A DNA stretch of 64,000 bases. Source: Phallusia mammillata. Lineage: Eukaryota; Chordata; Ascidiacea; Phlebobranchia; Ascidiidae. The stretch is taken from positions 1 to 64,000 of the forward strand of contig QLIY01000394.1 of assembly GCA_003260075.1 (NCBI GenBank), read 5' to 3'. Positions 1 to 10,239 of this stretch are shown here, one piece after another. Position 1 is the first letter of the stretch. Each line of letters starts with the position of its first letter. The notes under the pieces were generated by a model that had not been told where the DNA came from, ran no database searches, and worked only from the letters and a program-made list of their open reading frames with translations. Position numbers and translations under genes: made by a program.

Positions 1-2
1 AA

Positions 3-2113
3 GGTTTAGCATTTGGATCAGCAAGCAAGAAAGTTACGGAAACGCAGACTGAGTTTTCCAACTTTTCCAAAAACCCAAGTAAAATTTAATTTTTGTCAAA
101 AACAAATGAACTGGGAATGATGTTACCACTTTACTGCTTTTTATAGAACCCATTTTTCCTTCAATTGATAAGCCTGCAGAAAATGTTGTAAGTGGCAGTC
201 AGCAACAGACTCAACCAAAACAAACAAGCACCCTTCATTTTAAAGCATCAACTGCAACCTCAAGCAGTTTAACGTATGTTTGTATAAATTGAGAAGGACA
301 TTTTAATAAATTCTTATTGTTGTAAATTGTTTGTACTACATACATAAAATTGAGTTCTACTACATACATAAAATTGACCAATCTGAAATGGACTTGCAGT
401 AATAGCTTCTACAAGTAAGTAAATAGTTTGTTAATCATGTATTAAAGTTGTGTTTGCATACTTACTCTTACTGTACATTACGACAAGCCTTTTGCCAATC
501 TGAAGTTTAATGTTGGATGCTTAGTACTTTGCTAAAAACCGTTTGCTATTGTCTCTTTGACAACGATATTTAACATTCTTGAAGAAACAATTGAACTTCA
601 CCTTATAATTTAGGGTTTCAAAAATATGATGTGAAACGTTTTTTTAGAACTCGCCGCCCGTCTTATTACTGTTTTAACCTTTTAAATTTAATTTACTAGA
701 TCAAGTGACTCGATGGGGGGGGGGGTATGAACGTTAACGCTTGACAAATGTGTGTTTATTTGATAGGTGGGCCAAGTCAAAACTATTTTGCTAAATATTT
801 GGTCTAAACCAACTTTGTGGCATAAAAAACGCCCTGGAGCTACAACTGCTAAACAGAATGTTGACAGATACACATAACTGAAATTTTAACGTTTAAACTT
901 GTTCTTTATTCTTCATAGCAGCGCCAGAATAGAACTGACAAAGTCACGTGACGAGTGGCCTGAAATTTGCGATTGCTTCGTCAATTCCTTTCGCCATTAC
1001 CCGCTTTACAAATACATGGTACCCGACCCACTAAAGAGAGACGCCTTCCTTCGCGCCTACCTCGACGCTAATTATGACGTCACAGTCGGAAGTGGGGAGG
1101 GCATATTGTTGGGGGTCAAGGTCGTAGAGGGCGGTGAGGAAAAAATGGTGGGTGGCGTGTTGTTTGTACCGCCATCTAGCGACGGATGTGGATGGGCGAT
1201 AGGGAGTGACGAGCCTTACTGGAGAGCTTACGACAAACATGGACTAGGCAGGATTTCACCAGAAGGCTTGGAACGTGTTAAAAGGTGAATATTTCAATAT
1301 ACAGCGCTAGGTAAACAGTTTAGCTCGCAGAGTTAGCGCAAAACTTTCTTCAGTTATGAAAACAAATACTTTGTGTTCCACAATTTTTCGAACAATTATT
1401 GTAAATTTTATGTTTTACGCTTTAGATATGAGGCATGGGAACACAAGAATATCACTTCAAAGTTGAGGAGCACTAAAATGCCGATGTGGAACGGCTTTTT
1501 TTGTTCAATCGACCCTCAATATGCCTCCAAAGGAGTTGGATCCGCAGTGTACAAAGAAGCAATTCGTATTATGTCCCAAGATTGGACAAAACGACAAAAA
1601 CGAAATGAATCAAAAAGTCTAAACAAGCAAGCTCAACAATCTAAATCCAATTCAGTGCAAAAAATTGTGGAACAAATTCTCTTGAAGCATCTACAATGCA
1701 GCGCTATGCTACATCATCATGTCAAACCGCAATGTGTACCTAAACCTCAAGACAAAACTGTCAAAGGTGACTCAGGGGCGCCCCTTGTGGTAGCAATAAG
1801 CCACAGTGACCGCGCCGCTCGTTTTCACGCGTCAAACGGCTTCCACCCTGTCCTACGAATTCCCTATTGTGACGCAGAGAGCAATGTGTTTTTTTACACA
1901 CACGTGTTAGCGCTTGACCCGTTTTGCACTGGCAAGGTTGACGAGTGCAAGAACAGTATACGCGGGAAAGTGACGTCCGTTTCACGGCCGGTGTCTGCGA
2001 CCCATCCACGATCACCGATGATACGGCACCAACCATTGTGTCGAAAGCCGGCTCAGTTTCAGCAAGTCAAACTTCCTGCAATTACTGAGCGATTAGTGGT
2101 TATGCCCCTATAG
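3..2113 (+). CDS. GNAT-fold acetyltransferase-like protein, 3' part of gene (partial)
   Basis: Exons I support: 3-78 (open at the left edge), 147-273, 919-1284 and 1426-2113, stop TAG at 2111-2113. All junctions are GT-AG and the phases join (1, 2, 2). The 919 and 1426 exons encode a GNAT-like N-acetyltransferase. An N-terminal stretch has the pattern common to these proteins (CFVNSFRHYPLYKYMVPD). Motif A, which binds the acetyl-CoA pyrophosphate, is recognisable as ASKGVGSAVY preceded by SIDPQ. Near the end, ISHSDRAARFHASNGFHPV matches the motif B region. A Lys/Gln-rich insert of about 80 residues separates the two motifs, which is unusual. The two 5' exons encode a Ser/Thr/Gln-rich segment. 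They are linked only by phase and strand, so they could belong to an upstream gene. The substrate cannot be predicted. A hAT-type MITE begins directly after the stop. Confidence 0.6.
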
Positions 2114-2114
2114 C

Positions 2115-2499
2115 CAGGGTTGCCATACCGTCCTTATTTCTAAGATTTGTCCTTATTTTGAAGGGCTGTGTCTTAGCAAAGTTCATTATCCTTATTTCTA
2201 AGAAATGTCCTTATTTTTGACTGCAGTCCTTATTTTGTCTTATTTTCAACAATTACAATGTAGTCAAACCCCTGCTAAAAGTAGAAGTGAACCTAGACCC
2301 GGCATGTTGTGAAATGCACTTAGTATTTTCTACAAACAACGAGTTGCTGGAACAGATTGTTTCTGGCCAAAATATTCCAAATATGATGTCATGGCTCGTA
2401 TAAATGCAAAGATTTGTTCAAAAACGTTTGTTTCGTTTCGCATAAAAATTTGATTTGTCGGTTGTCCTTATTTTTGGTTTCAAGTCGATGACAACCCTC
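2115..2499 (+). mobile_element. hAT-type MITE, CAGGGTTGCCAT family, copy A
   Basis: The left end CAGGGTTGCCAT and a degraded right end (ACAACCCTC) are imperfect inverted repeats. The body, with repeated TCCTTATTT motifs, aligns with the copy at 28422-28805 in the same orientation. The flanks CCTATAGC and CCTATACT look like a decayed 8-bp target duplication, as expected for hAT. It begins one base after the GNAT stop codon and would supply that gene's 3' UTR. Confidence 0.65.
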
Positions 2500-2826
2500 C
2501 TATACTATAGTGTGCGAAAAAGTGGTCTATTTAGTTTCCTATTTATGTACACATCCAAGGCCTGTTTCACGTGCTGTTTCTGTGCATTAAATTCGCATTG
2601 TAAAGATTTCTTGCCATTTTTTAGCTTCATACCAGGTTTTGACTTTTTTGACCAGCAAAATAATAGAAAGAATGAAAACTGCAGAAAAAGAAATACACGA
2701 AACCTCGGTTAATTCGTATCTTCGCCTAATCCGGACAATTTTTGGTTCAAACGGGTCCGGATGAACCGACGTTTACTGTAATTCATTACACAGTTCGCCT
2801 AGAAGCAACAACTTTACCTAAAGGAT

Positions 2827-2832
2827 AATAAA
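2827..2832 (+). terminator. AATAAA, possible poly(A) signal of the GNAT gene
   Basis: The first clear AATAAA downstream of the GNAT stop codon lies about 700 nt away, beyond the MITE. No other gene ends here on the plus strand. The assignment rests only on position. Confidence 0.3.
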
Positions 2833-2960
2833 GTGCCGTATGATGGCTACATTAGCTCACACTGCCGACCTCTCGTCACCAGCTGCACTGGCAAGACCTC
2901 ATATAGGTCGAAACATTATGCACTGTTTGCAGCTGATCATGTATTGGCTCGTTGCTTTTC
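2833..2960. repeat. SINE-like interspersed repeat (CACCAGCTGCA family)
   Basis: The stretch around CACCAGCTGCACTGGCAAGA and the following AGGTCGAAAC recurs at about 6126-6245 (diverged) and 50816-50860 (partial). No coding content is seen. It may be tRNA-derived, but I cannot identify convincing A and B boxes. Confidence 0.45.
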
Positions 2961-3885
2961 ATGTCATTTTTCACTTTGTCCTGAACAATTCCAATCCTTA
3001 CCCATTACTGTTTTCCATTGACCTTTAAAACTTTAAACCAGCGGCATTAATTGCGAAACAAAAACCCAGACTTTAAAGTTACGTAACCACATAAACAGTG
3101 CAACGACAATTATTTTCCCTAAGTAAAGACCATGGACTGAAAGCTATTATTTTGTCCGAGCGACCGCATAAATAGCACCGCAAACAATCTATTTTTAGCG
3201 CCAAAAGATACGGCCTGATATTTATATCGGTTTAAAATCAGCAAACAGTATTTAAGGGTATCTCAGACTCAGTTATAAAACAATTTAACGTGTAATTAGA
3301 ACGGTTGCATTATTTTTCAGTTGTTAGTCTCATTAGGTCGTTGACCTTTTGAGGACTTGCCTAAAATCCCAAAGTCAGTAGGTCAGAAACAAAAATGTTT
3401 GTTTTTAAGACAAAATACGCAAAACATTTTTTGTTTTGAAAGTAACAAGCACTGGCATAACATAAACCAACGAATCAATGTCCCATTATGTTTGACTTTT
3501 CTTAGTGTAAATAATAGGTGTCAAGAAAAATTGCACACAATGCCTAACAAGGCTTTAGCATGCAGATATTATCAAAGTGCAAAATGTAAGAGAAACTGTT
3601 TAAATTCCATGCTTGTTGGCAGGTTTTATAATAGCAAATCCGTTTCTTGCAAAACAAACTGTTAGGTACATTCAGTGCCCTTTCAACATACATATATTAC
3701 TTATTCTAATGTTTTAGACAAATTAATAAAACAGAAATATTAGCAGAATGAGAGAATGATTTGCAAGACGACTGAATAAAACTGGTTTTGAAATTGGTTT
3801 CGAAGGAACAAGCGTTTGAAATTAAATCAGGGCTGTGCAATAACTCAAAAACTATTTCGTTTTACCTAAAAGCCTAACACTAGAG
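2961..3885. other. Intergenic, no gene seen
   Basis: AT-rich sequence between the GNAT gene and the DRC12 3' end. Short open frames here lack splice context and residue patterns of a real protein. Confidence 0.5.
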
Positions 3886-4092
3886 CAGTGGTTCTCAAAC
3901 TTTTTTATTGTCGGGGCCAAATGGTATTTTTTTAAGTGTGTAGGGAGCCGCAAAAAAACAAAACCTTGAGAAAATCACTAAAGATTATGAAGCTAAAATA
4001 GCAATCTTTGGTGGTTTTCTGAGGTCTGGTGCGAGCAAAATAAGCTGTTGGGGGCCGCATGCAGCCCTGAAACCCGAGTTTGAGAACCACTG
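3886..4092. mobile_element. hAT-type MITE, CAGTGGTTCTCAAAC family
   Basis: Inverted ends CAGTGGTTCTCAAAC and GTTTGAGAACCACTG are flanked by a perfect 8-bp target duplication CACTAGAG (3878-3885 and 4093-4100). The body is closely similar to the element at 41035-41250. The length is about 207 bp, so it is non-autonomous. Confidence 0.9.
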
Positions 4093-4100
4093 CACTAGAG

Positions 4101-5383
4101 GAAACAGACCACACAAGGTATTTCAAGTGATATTTGTCTTATTTATTGCAACATGAATGACATAACCCTATTAGCTTGAATGAAACAATACGAGAAAGAC
4201 TTATAGATTAACTTGTGTTTGCTAGTATGTAGAAATTTGATAATAAGGCAACATTTAAATACTGGAACATAGATTGAACGCAAAAATTGACTAACAGTAG
4301 TTATAAGAGACACAGTGGTGATATCATTAACACATGTATGTTTGTGCATTACATAACACGCCAAACAGTGGATTGAAACTCCTATGCTACAGTGATAGTG
4401 GATGAAAAATAAGGTAAATTGTTCACAGCATGAAGTAATTGAAGCACAATAATAGGTAAACACACATTTTATGGTAATGAAAAATTTGTGACTGTAAAAT
4501 TTTGGCAACAATAAAATCAGTGTGTCACGGATTTTACAAATTGGTTTGAAAATGTGTTTCCAGCAAAAAAAATGCGCTAATAAACACAGGGTGTTGGCTT
4601 CTATGACAAAAAAAGGATTGAATTACAGTCGTACACTGGGTTGGGTTTAAATTGTCATACCTTTGTTTAAGCACAATTGATACAGTATTAAAGTTCAAGC
4701 CATTATAATTTAACTTAAGGGCAATTTTAGTGCAATAATAACCATTATAGTGACCAACAACATTATTTTTGACTTTACAACTGATGGTGAAATTATTGCT
4801 GAATAGGTAAGTCTGTTACAATGTGGCACAACTTTATAATGTATGCAAATTTTATACCCTAAATTGTTAGCTAATATATGGTCAAATTGTTATAACTACC
4901 AGCTTAGGGTTGGTAAGCACTTATTCAACTACAAATTGCAAACACAGTTCAAAGGTGTGGCACACTTAGTTTAGATGGTACAAACGTCATGACTAGTCAG
5001 CATTCGATTTAATTTGCATTGTACCTTTTGACAAAATGTTTTATTTTAGTCCAAAAGTGTCATTTACATGTATACTTTGAGTGCAAATTAACTGCCATTA
5101 CTGCAAAACCTTTTAGACCACAAAGTAATTACGGGGGGGGGGGAAGTGCCATTTACATGTATGCTTTGAGTGTAAATTAACTGCCATTACTGCAAAACCT
5201 TTTAGACCACAAAGTAATTACAAAAAGGGGTAAAGGGCAAATTTGGATGTAGTGAAAATGTCTGGTCCATAATTAGAGATTTTTGAACAACTAAACTACA
5301 CAACTTTAGAAACTGTATAATTGTTTAATTTCCTAACTTCGATTTGTTTAGTGACTGTTTATCCTGATGTGACATCAAGTCAG
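4101..5383. other. Intergenic, no gene seen; one placeholder duplication
   Basis: AT-rich, without a supported gene. Sequence 5058-5132 is repeated with a few mismatches at 5144-5222, separated by an 11-nt G run (10 plus one flanking base). A TTTATT at 5041-5046, read on the minus strand as AATAAA, could serve DRC12 about 340 nt past its stop. Confidence 0.5.
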
Positions 5384-7827
5384 CTAGATGTCCAAATGGT
5401 TTAGACCGAATTCAAGTAAAGTCTTTTTTGTGTTTTCTTGGATATTAATGCTCTCCTTTTCCCACTTGACTTTTGCTACTTCAATTCTGTCAAGAAGTGA
5501 GTCAAGTGCCTCAGTAAGGACTCTCTCATAGGCACCCTTCACAAAAACAGTAATAAATCATCTTGATATTAAAAACACATTGCCTTATTGTCAGTGATGC
5601 GATGAGTACCCGGTACTCAGTATCGATGGTATCGAACAATTTTAGTGGTATCGATACTCGTACTCAGTATCGAAATATTTTGTCACAGTTTTCGATACCA
5701 ACGTGCGAGTCCAGAAGGCTGATTTACACCATAAGAATACGGGCAACTTTATGCCAATATTTGCTTCGGACAGCACAAAATTGGAAAAAAGTTCCACCAG
5801 TTTAAGTATATCTTTTTCGCTATCACGTGGAGATTACATTTTTCGGCATGTGTGTATGCCCCCCGATCATGGCAGATAATTTAGCCAGTGATATACAACA
5901 CTATACTTAAGTACTCCGTAATCGTACCAGGTACTCAGTATCGAAGATATATACATGTGGTACTTGTACTTGGTACTCGCTTCAAAACCTGGTATCGTCC
6001 CATCACTACTTATTGTCACAGTATTTGGTTCCCAAGCAGCTGCTTGGCCCTTGTGAGCCAGATTTCTCTGTGGGGTGAGGCATGGGTTTTTACCCTGTTA
6101 CTCCCAACAAACTGGAGTGCCCTTGGATGGCTACACTAGCCAAAAACAGATCTATCATCACCAGCTGCAATGATGAGACCTTATAGGTCCAACTGTGTAA
6201 ACTGCCTTCAGCTTATCATTTTTTGGCTCATTGCTTATTGTTTACTGTTAAGAAAAAAATCATATAAATACCAAACAAAAACAGCTCAATAACCAGCCTA
6301 TGGGCTTAAGAGTGCCTTTCAGTAGTGGGGACAGTTTTAATTTCAATGGTATATTTAAGTATGACAAAAATTCTTACTCCAAATCCAACTGATCTGTGTT
6401 TATTTCTATTTTTTCCAAATCCTTTGAAATCTTGTCTGAACCAAGGTGTTGTTGTTTAAAGGTATTTGAAAGGGGGGGGGGACTATGGGCTTAAGTGTGC
6501 CTTTCAGTAGTGCGGACAATGGTATATTCAAGTATGACAAAACTTCGTACTCCAAATCCAACTGATCTGTGTTTATTTCTATTTTTTCCAAATCTATTGA
6601 AATCTTGTCTGAACCAAGGTGTTGTTGTTTAAAGGTATTTGAAATAAATTAAATTTTTGGGAAGATACATATCACCATGTTGGCAACAGTACAGTTTGAG
6701 ACAAGAGGATTAAATTAACAAGGGCCACTGCATTAGACACTGTATATTTCACCTCCATTCCATCAATTCTTGTCTCAAGGTCACGAATTCGTTCATTTTT
6801 TTCCTTCTCCATTTTCTCCTTTTCTTCCACAGTTTTCTTTAAATCCTGACGCACATGTGTCAACTGTTGTTGTAAATGGCTGACCTAGAAAACATTTTCA
6901 GCTAACATCTGTAGTTTATATTTGTTCACTTAATTATCAAAAATTGAAAACAGGTAAATCCTGGCAAAATGTTTAAATGGTATTTTAAATACATTTTACC
7001 AATCACTCTACAAAACTTTGAAATGCCCATTTTATGGTCCTGTGCAGTCTTTTTAAATCTTGGTGCAAGGTACTGAGGGATATAAAGGGGTTTACCTAAA
7101 AAGCTGGTTATGTATGAGTAAGTTGCAGCATGTATATGATAAAATACATGCCACCACATCAAAACAGTTTCTTTCTTTTGAAAAATATATATTCACATGC
7201 ATGCTTTTCTATTTGTAAAACAAGACATTACCAGACACCTTGAACTGAAAATTCTACTACAAAACAGCAAAGGAAACCCAACTGTCTTGTAATACTTGCA
7301 ACATTACTATTGATTCTTTTTCACAAATAAATTTCAACAAAAAAGCAAAATATTACCTCTGCTTCAAGTTGGTGTAATCGTATTCCCATTTCAGTCTGCA
7401 TTGTTTTGTATTGTCGGGTTAAATCAGCACTGACATCTTTTTGAACCAGTTTTTGTTCAGACATTTGTGATTCTGCTTCACGTAATTTCTGTGTTGCATC
7501 TGCAGCAGCTGCTTGTGATCTCCTTGCAATTTCATTGCGATGAGCTACACAAAATTCCCACGTTAAACAGAGGTTGCACATTTTGATTTGACACAAAAAT
7601 TATTTAATACAGTAAACCTTGGTTAATCCGAACCCGTTTGGACCAAAAAAAATTTCCAGATTAAGCGAAGATCCAGATTTATGGATGCCGGTTAGTTAAA
7701 GCTTTACTACATTACAATTTAACAAACCATTTTTACGTCAAGTTTTGTCTGAAATAGACAAAGATCTGGTTTAAACGAATCCATATGTATGTATTTTCTG
7801 TTTGTAAATTGAACAGCTTATTTTTTT

Positions 7828-7906
<79 letters not shown>

Positions 7907-8166
7907 ATATGGTAATTGCAGAATGGTTTATCAGATGTTTCTTTCAATAAGATGAAAATTGTGAATCACTTTTAAAACAAACTCGGTTTAATCGCATATT
8001 CTGGTTAATTGCATAAAATAGCATGGCATATTAAAATACCTAAATGATCTTTAAGAATTTCAATTTCCCTCACGGTCTTCTTAAACTTGTCCTCTTCTTT
8101 CGCTTCATCTTTCTTTCCTTTTTTTCCTTTCTTTTTTCCCTTTCCCTTCTTTTTCTTTGGAGGCAT
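5384..8166 (-). CDS. DRC12: Dynein regulatory complex subunit 12 (CCDC153 orthologue)
   Basis: DRC12/CCDC153 is a coiled-coil subunit of the nexin-dynein regulatory complex of motile cilia, which links outer doublets and controls dynein. Four exons on the minus strand: 8040-8166, 7357-7544, 6753-6884 and 5384-5536, giving 199 residues (the human protein is about 210). The start at 8166 gives MPP followed by a Lys/Gly-rich tail, as in the human protein. The middle is continuous heptad coiled coil rich in Glu, Lys, Arg and Gln. The C-terminus has the family signature ALDSLLDRIEVAKVKWEKES and a terminal EFGL. I placed the exon 3 donor at GAG|GTGAAA because the joined sequence then matches the human junction; reading through would be wrong. 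Intron 3 contains a hAT element and a placeholder duplication; intron 1 contains a 76-G run. Confidence 0.9.
5592..6008. mobile_element. hAT-type element with GGTACTC/GTATCGA-rich body
   Basis: Ends CAGTGATGCGATGAGTACC and (reverse complement) TAGTGATGGGACGATACC form imperfect inverted repeats. A perfect 8-bp target duplication CTTATTGT lies at 5584-5591 and 6009-6016. The 417-bp element sits inside intron 3 of DRC12 and has no transposase. Confidence 0.88.
6303..6650. repeat. Imperfect duplication around a 10-G placeholder (DRC12 intron 3)
   Basis: Sequence 6303-6471 recurs at 6486-6650 with small differences, separated by exactly ten G at 6472-6481. Because the first copy ends at the run and the second continues into unique sequence, I read it as unmerged overlapping contig ends, not as a biological tandem repeat. 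Confidence 0.7.
7608..7905. mobile_element. Tc1/mariner (pogo/Tigger-like) MITE end, interrupted by a 76-G run
   Basis: The sequence starting TACAGTAAACCTTGGTTAATCC matches the terminal repeat seen at both ends of the element at 56761-57020, and TA flanks it. The right part is lost in the G run at 7830-7905, which I interpret as a sized gap. Confidence 0.5.
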
Positions 8167-9904
8167 TTTGGTTTTGGTAGTGCGTTGATATTAAAGTACA
8201 AATGGTAATATATGTCAGTAAAAATGGTAGCTTTGGTAATAAAACGAATACCTATGCATATTTACATTTCTTGCCTAGTATTTACAGTAGATCTGCCAAA
8301 CAAAGTTCAAAGGTTACTTCCAAGTTAAAGTTGCTATAGATCAACACCACAATACAATAAGACATAAGAGCGTAAACAATGTCCTTATATCATCACTTTT
8401 GAATAGTTTGTAAAAATGTCCAAAAGCCCAACATTGAAACCACCTGATGGGCTAAATTTGATCAGGGGTTTCAAACAAGCAGTCTGCAAGCCTTCAAGGA
8501 CTTTTTTGTGTGGCCCACAATGTACTTGAAAATTACAAATTATGTGCTTTACATTAAGTTAAATAATGCGTCAATCAGTGGGTTATAATAATACATTGAT
8601 TCCACAATAGTAATAGCTAGAACTTTCTTCCACATTGTTTTGACATAGTGCATACTGCATAGGATGAAATAATACACAAAAATGCAACAAACAAACCAAA
8701 CAAATAAACAATTAAACTTCATCCAAACTGAAATACATTCAATGACGATAAATTTTTCAAATAGCTTTTTTATGTGTTAACAATTTTTAACAGGACTGTA
8801 CATCAAACCTAATCATATGTTATCAAGTTTTTAAAAATAAACAAAACACATTTTTGGAAGCCCACCAAAACTGCAATTTAATTTGTTTATTTTCGGACAT
8901 ATATTAATACATATTTTTTGCCATAGATTTTATATTACGTTTACTAAATTTTACCAATTCGTTTACCCTACCTCCTAATTCACAACCATAAAAAACAAAA
9001 TCGCACCGAAACCAGCCACTTGAAGCGTCGAAAATCCGCCATATTTGTTGTACTTACTTGCTTAAACTTAGCGGCGCAGCAAGCAAACCGAATCTCAACG
9101 GTTTTGAAACATTCTAAGGTAAGTTTGTGATGTAAATCTTGCTTTGAAAGCCTAAAAACTTTACCAAATGAGTTTTTGTTTACAAAACATGACACATATG
9201 ACAACCGCTAGCGTTTCTTAACAACGGCCGTTCTGCGCAGGCGCCTGGCACATGCTCAGTTGCTTATTTTCGTACTGCGCCTGATCAAAGGAAAATTCCC
9301 ACGCAGCGGGAGTTACAAATTTACAAGTTGGAAAACAAATTTTAACACGACAAAAACTTTGCACATGTTCTAAAATTATACTCTTTGTTAGGCTAAATTC
9401 ACCAAAGTTCAAGTCACATGACCGCACAAAGACGCCATGTTGTTTAGACACCATCACAAAAGAAACGCTTTTACTTTTCAAATTTACCACTTTTTTATTA
9501 CTAGTACATTAGCTTTGTTAAATTTAATTTAAAACAAAACAAAAAACACAAAGGTTCAAACGTTATGAGATTCAGCATTTAGTATGCTTGTTTTATTTTT
9601 GCAATTTTTTACCCACATGTCCAATGACTTAATAATCCACGTATAAAACATACTGTTTTTTTTTATGTTTGGCAATGAAAAGTTAAAACATTGTAAGATT
9701 TGTAAACTAGTGTGTAAGTTTTGTCACAACTTTAACTCTTTTAACTTAAATAGTGCATGGATTTTAGTAATTTCCTACATTCTTATGTAAAATGTTCCAC
9801 CATTGCTAAGCAATTTTTAAATATTTTATACATGTAATATGCGGGAACCATGCATGTCCGCAATGCATTTCTTTAGTTTTTAAATATGCAGAACTCACTA
9901 TATC
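8167..9904. promoter_or_regulatory. Divergent intergenic region between DRC12 and NRF1
   Basis: About 1.7 kb separates the two start codons, which point away from each other, so the region must contain both 5' ends unless NRF1 has further upstream exons. No TATA box can be assigned. The GC-richer patch at 8990-9300, with the NRF1 motif, is the best promoter candidate. The short open frames here are not supported as genes. Confidence 0.4.
9234..9245 (+). promoter_or_regulatory. NRF1 consensus binding site upstream of NRF1 and DRC12
   Basis: TGCGCAGGCGCC fits the known NRF1 recognition sequence YGCGCAYGCGCR at all positions but two (G for the central Y, C for the final R). It keeps both GCGC half-sites at the correct spacing. 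It lies about 670 bp upstream of the NRF1 start codon and about 1.07 kb upstream of the divergent DRC12 start. A 10-bp palindrome AACGGCCGTT at 9223-9232 is next to it. The surroundings (about 8990-9300) are more GC-rich than the rest, as expected of a promoter. Autoregulation is inferred, not shown. Confidence 0.55.
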
Positions 9905-10197
9905 ATGGAATCCCGTCTTGACCAATTGGACATTATTAATGTTGGACCACTAACATCAAGTTTAGGCATAAGTGATGATGAAGGGGATGGGGATGATGAT
10001 TTTGGTTCAGATCTTCTTAATTCCACAATTCAGGTTTAAACAAGTCGCCCTTATTCTTGTTTTTATCTGATGCTAACACCGCTAGTCTTGAGCCGTTAAT
10101 GTCACTGCCAAATGTATATTTTTATCCATCACAGTACGCCAGCCCATTGAAGGCGCCATACTGAATCAGCCGGCCACCGAGCATTCAAATGGTGCCT

Positions 10198-10239
<42 letters not shown>

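Noticed and set aside
1373..1425. Extension of the second GNAT exon upstream to 1373
   Set aside because: The reading frame is open, but a clear acceptor (TTTACGCTTTAG) at 1425 restores the phase from the donor at 1284 and gives a coherent protein junction.
6672..6752. Reading DRC12 exon 3 past GAG|GTGAAA
   Set aside because: The frame stays open for some codons, but splicing at 6753 gives the conserved junction to the last exon; the read-through residues do not match the family.
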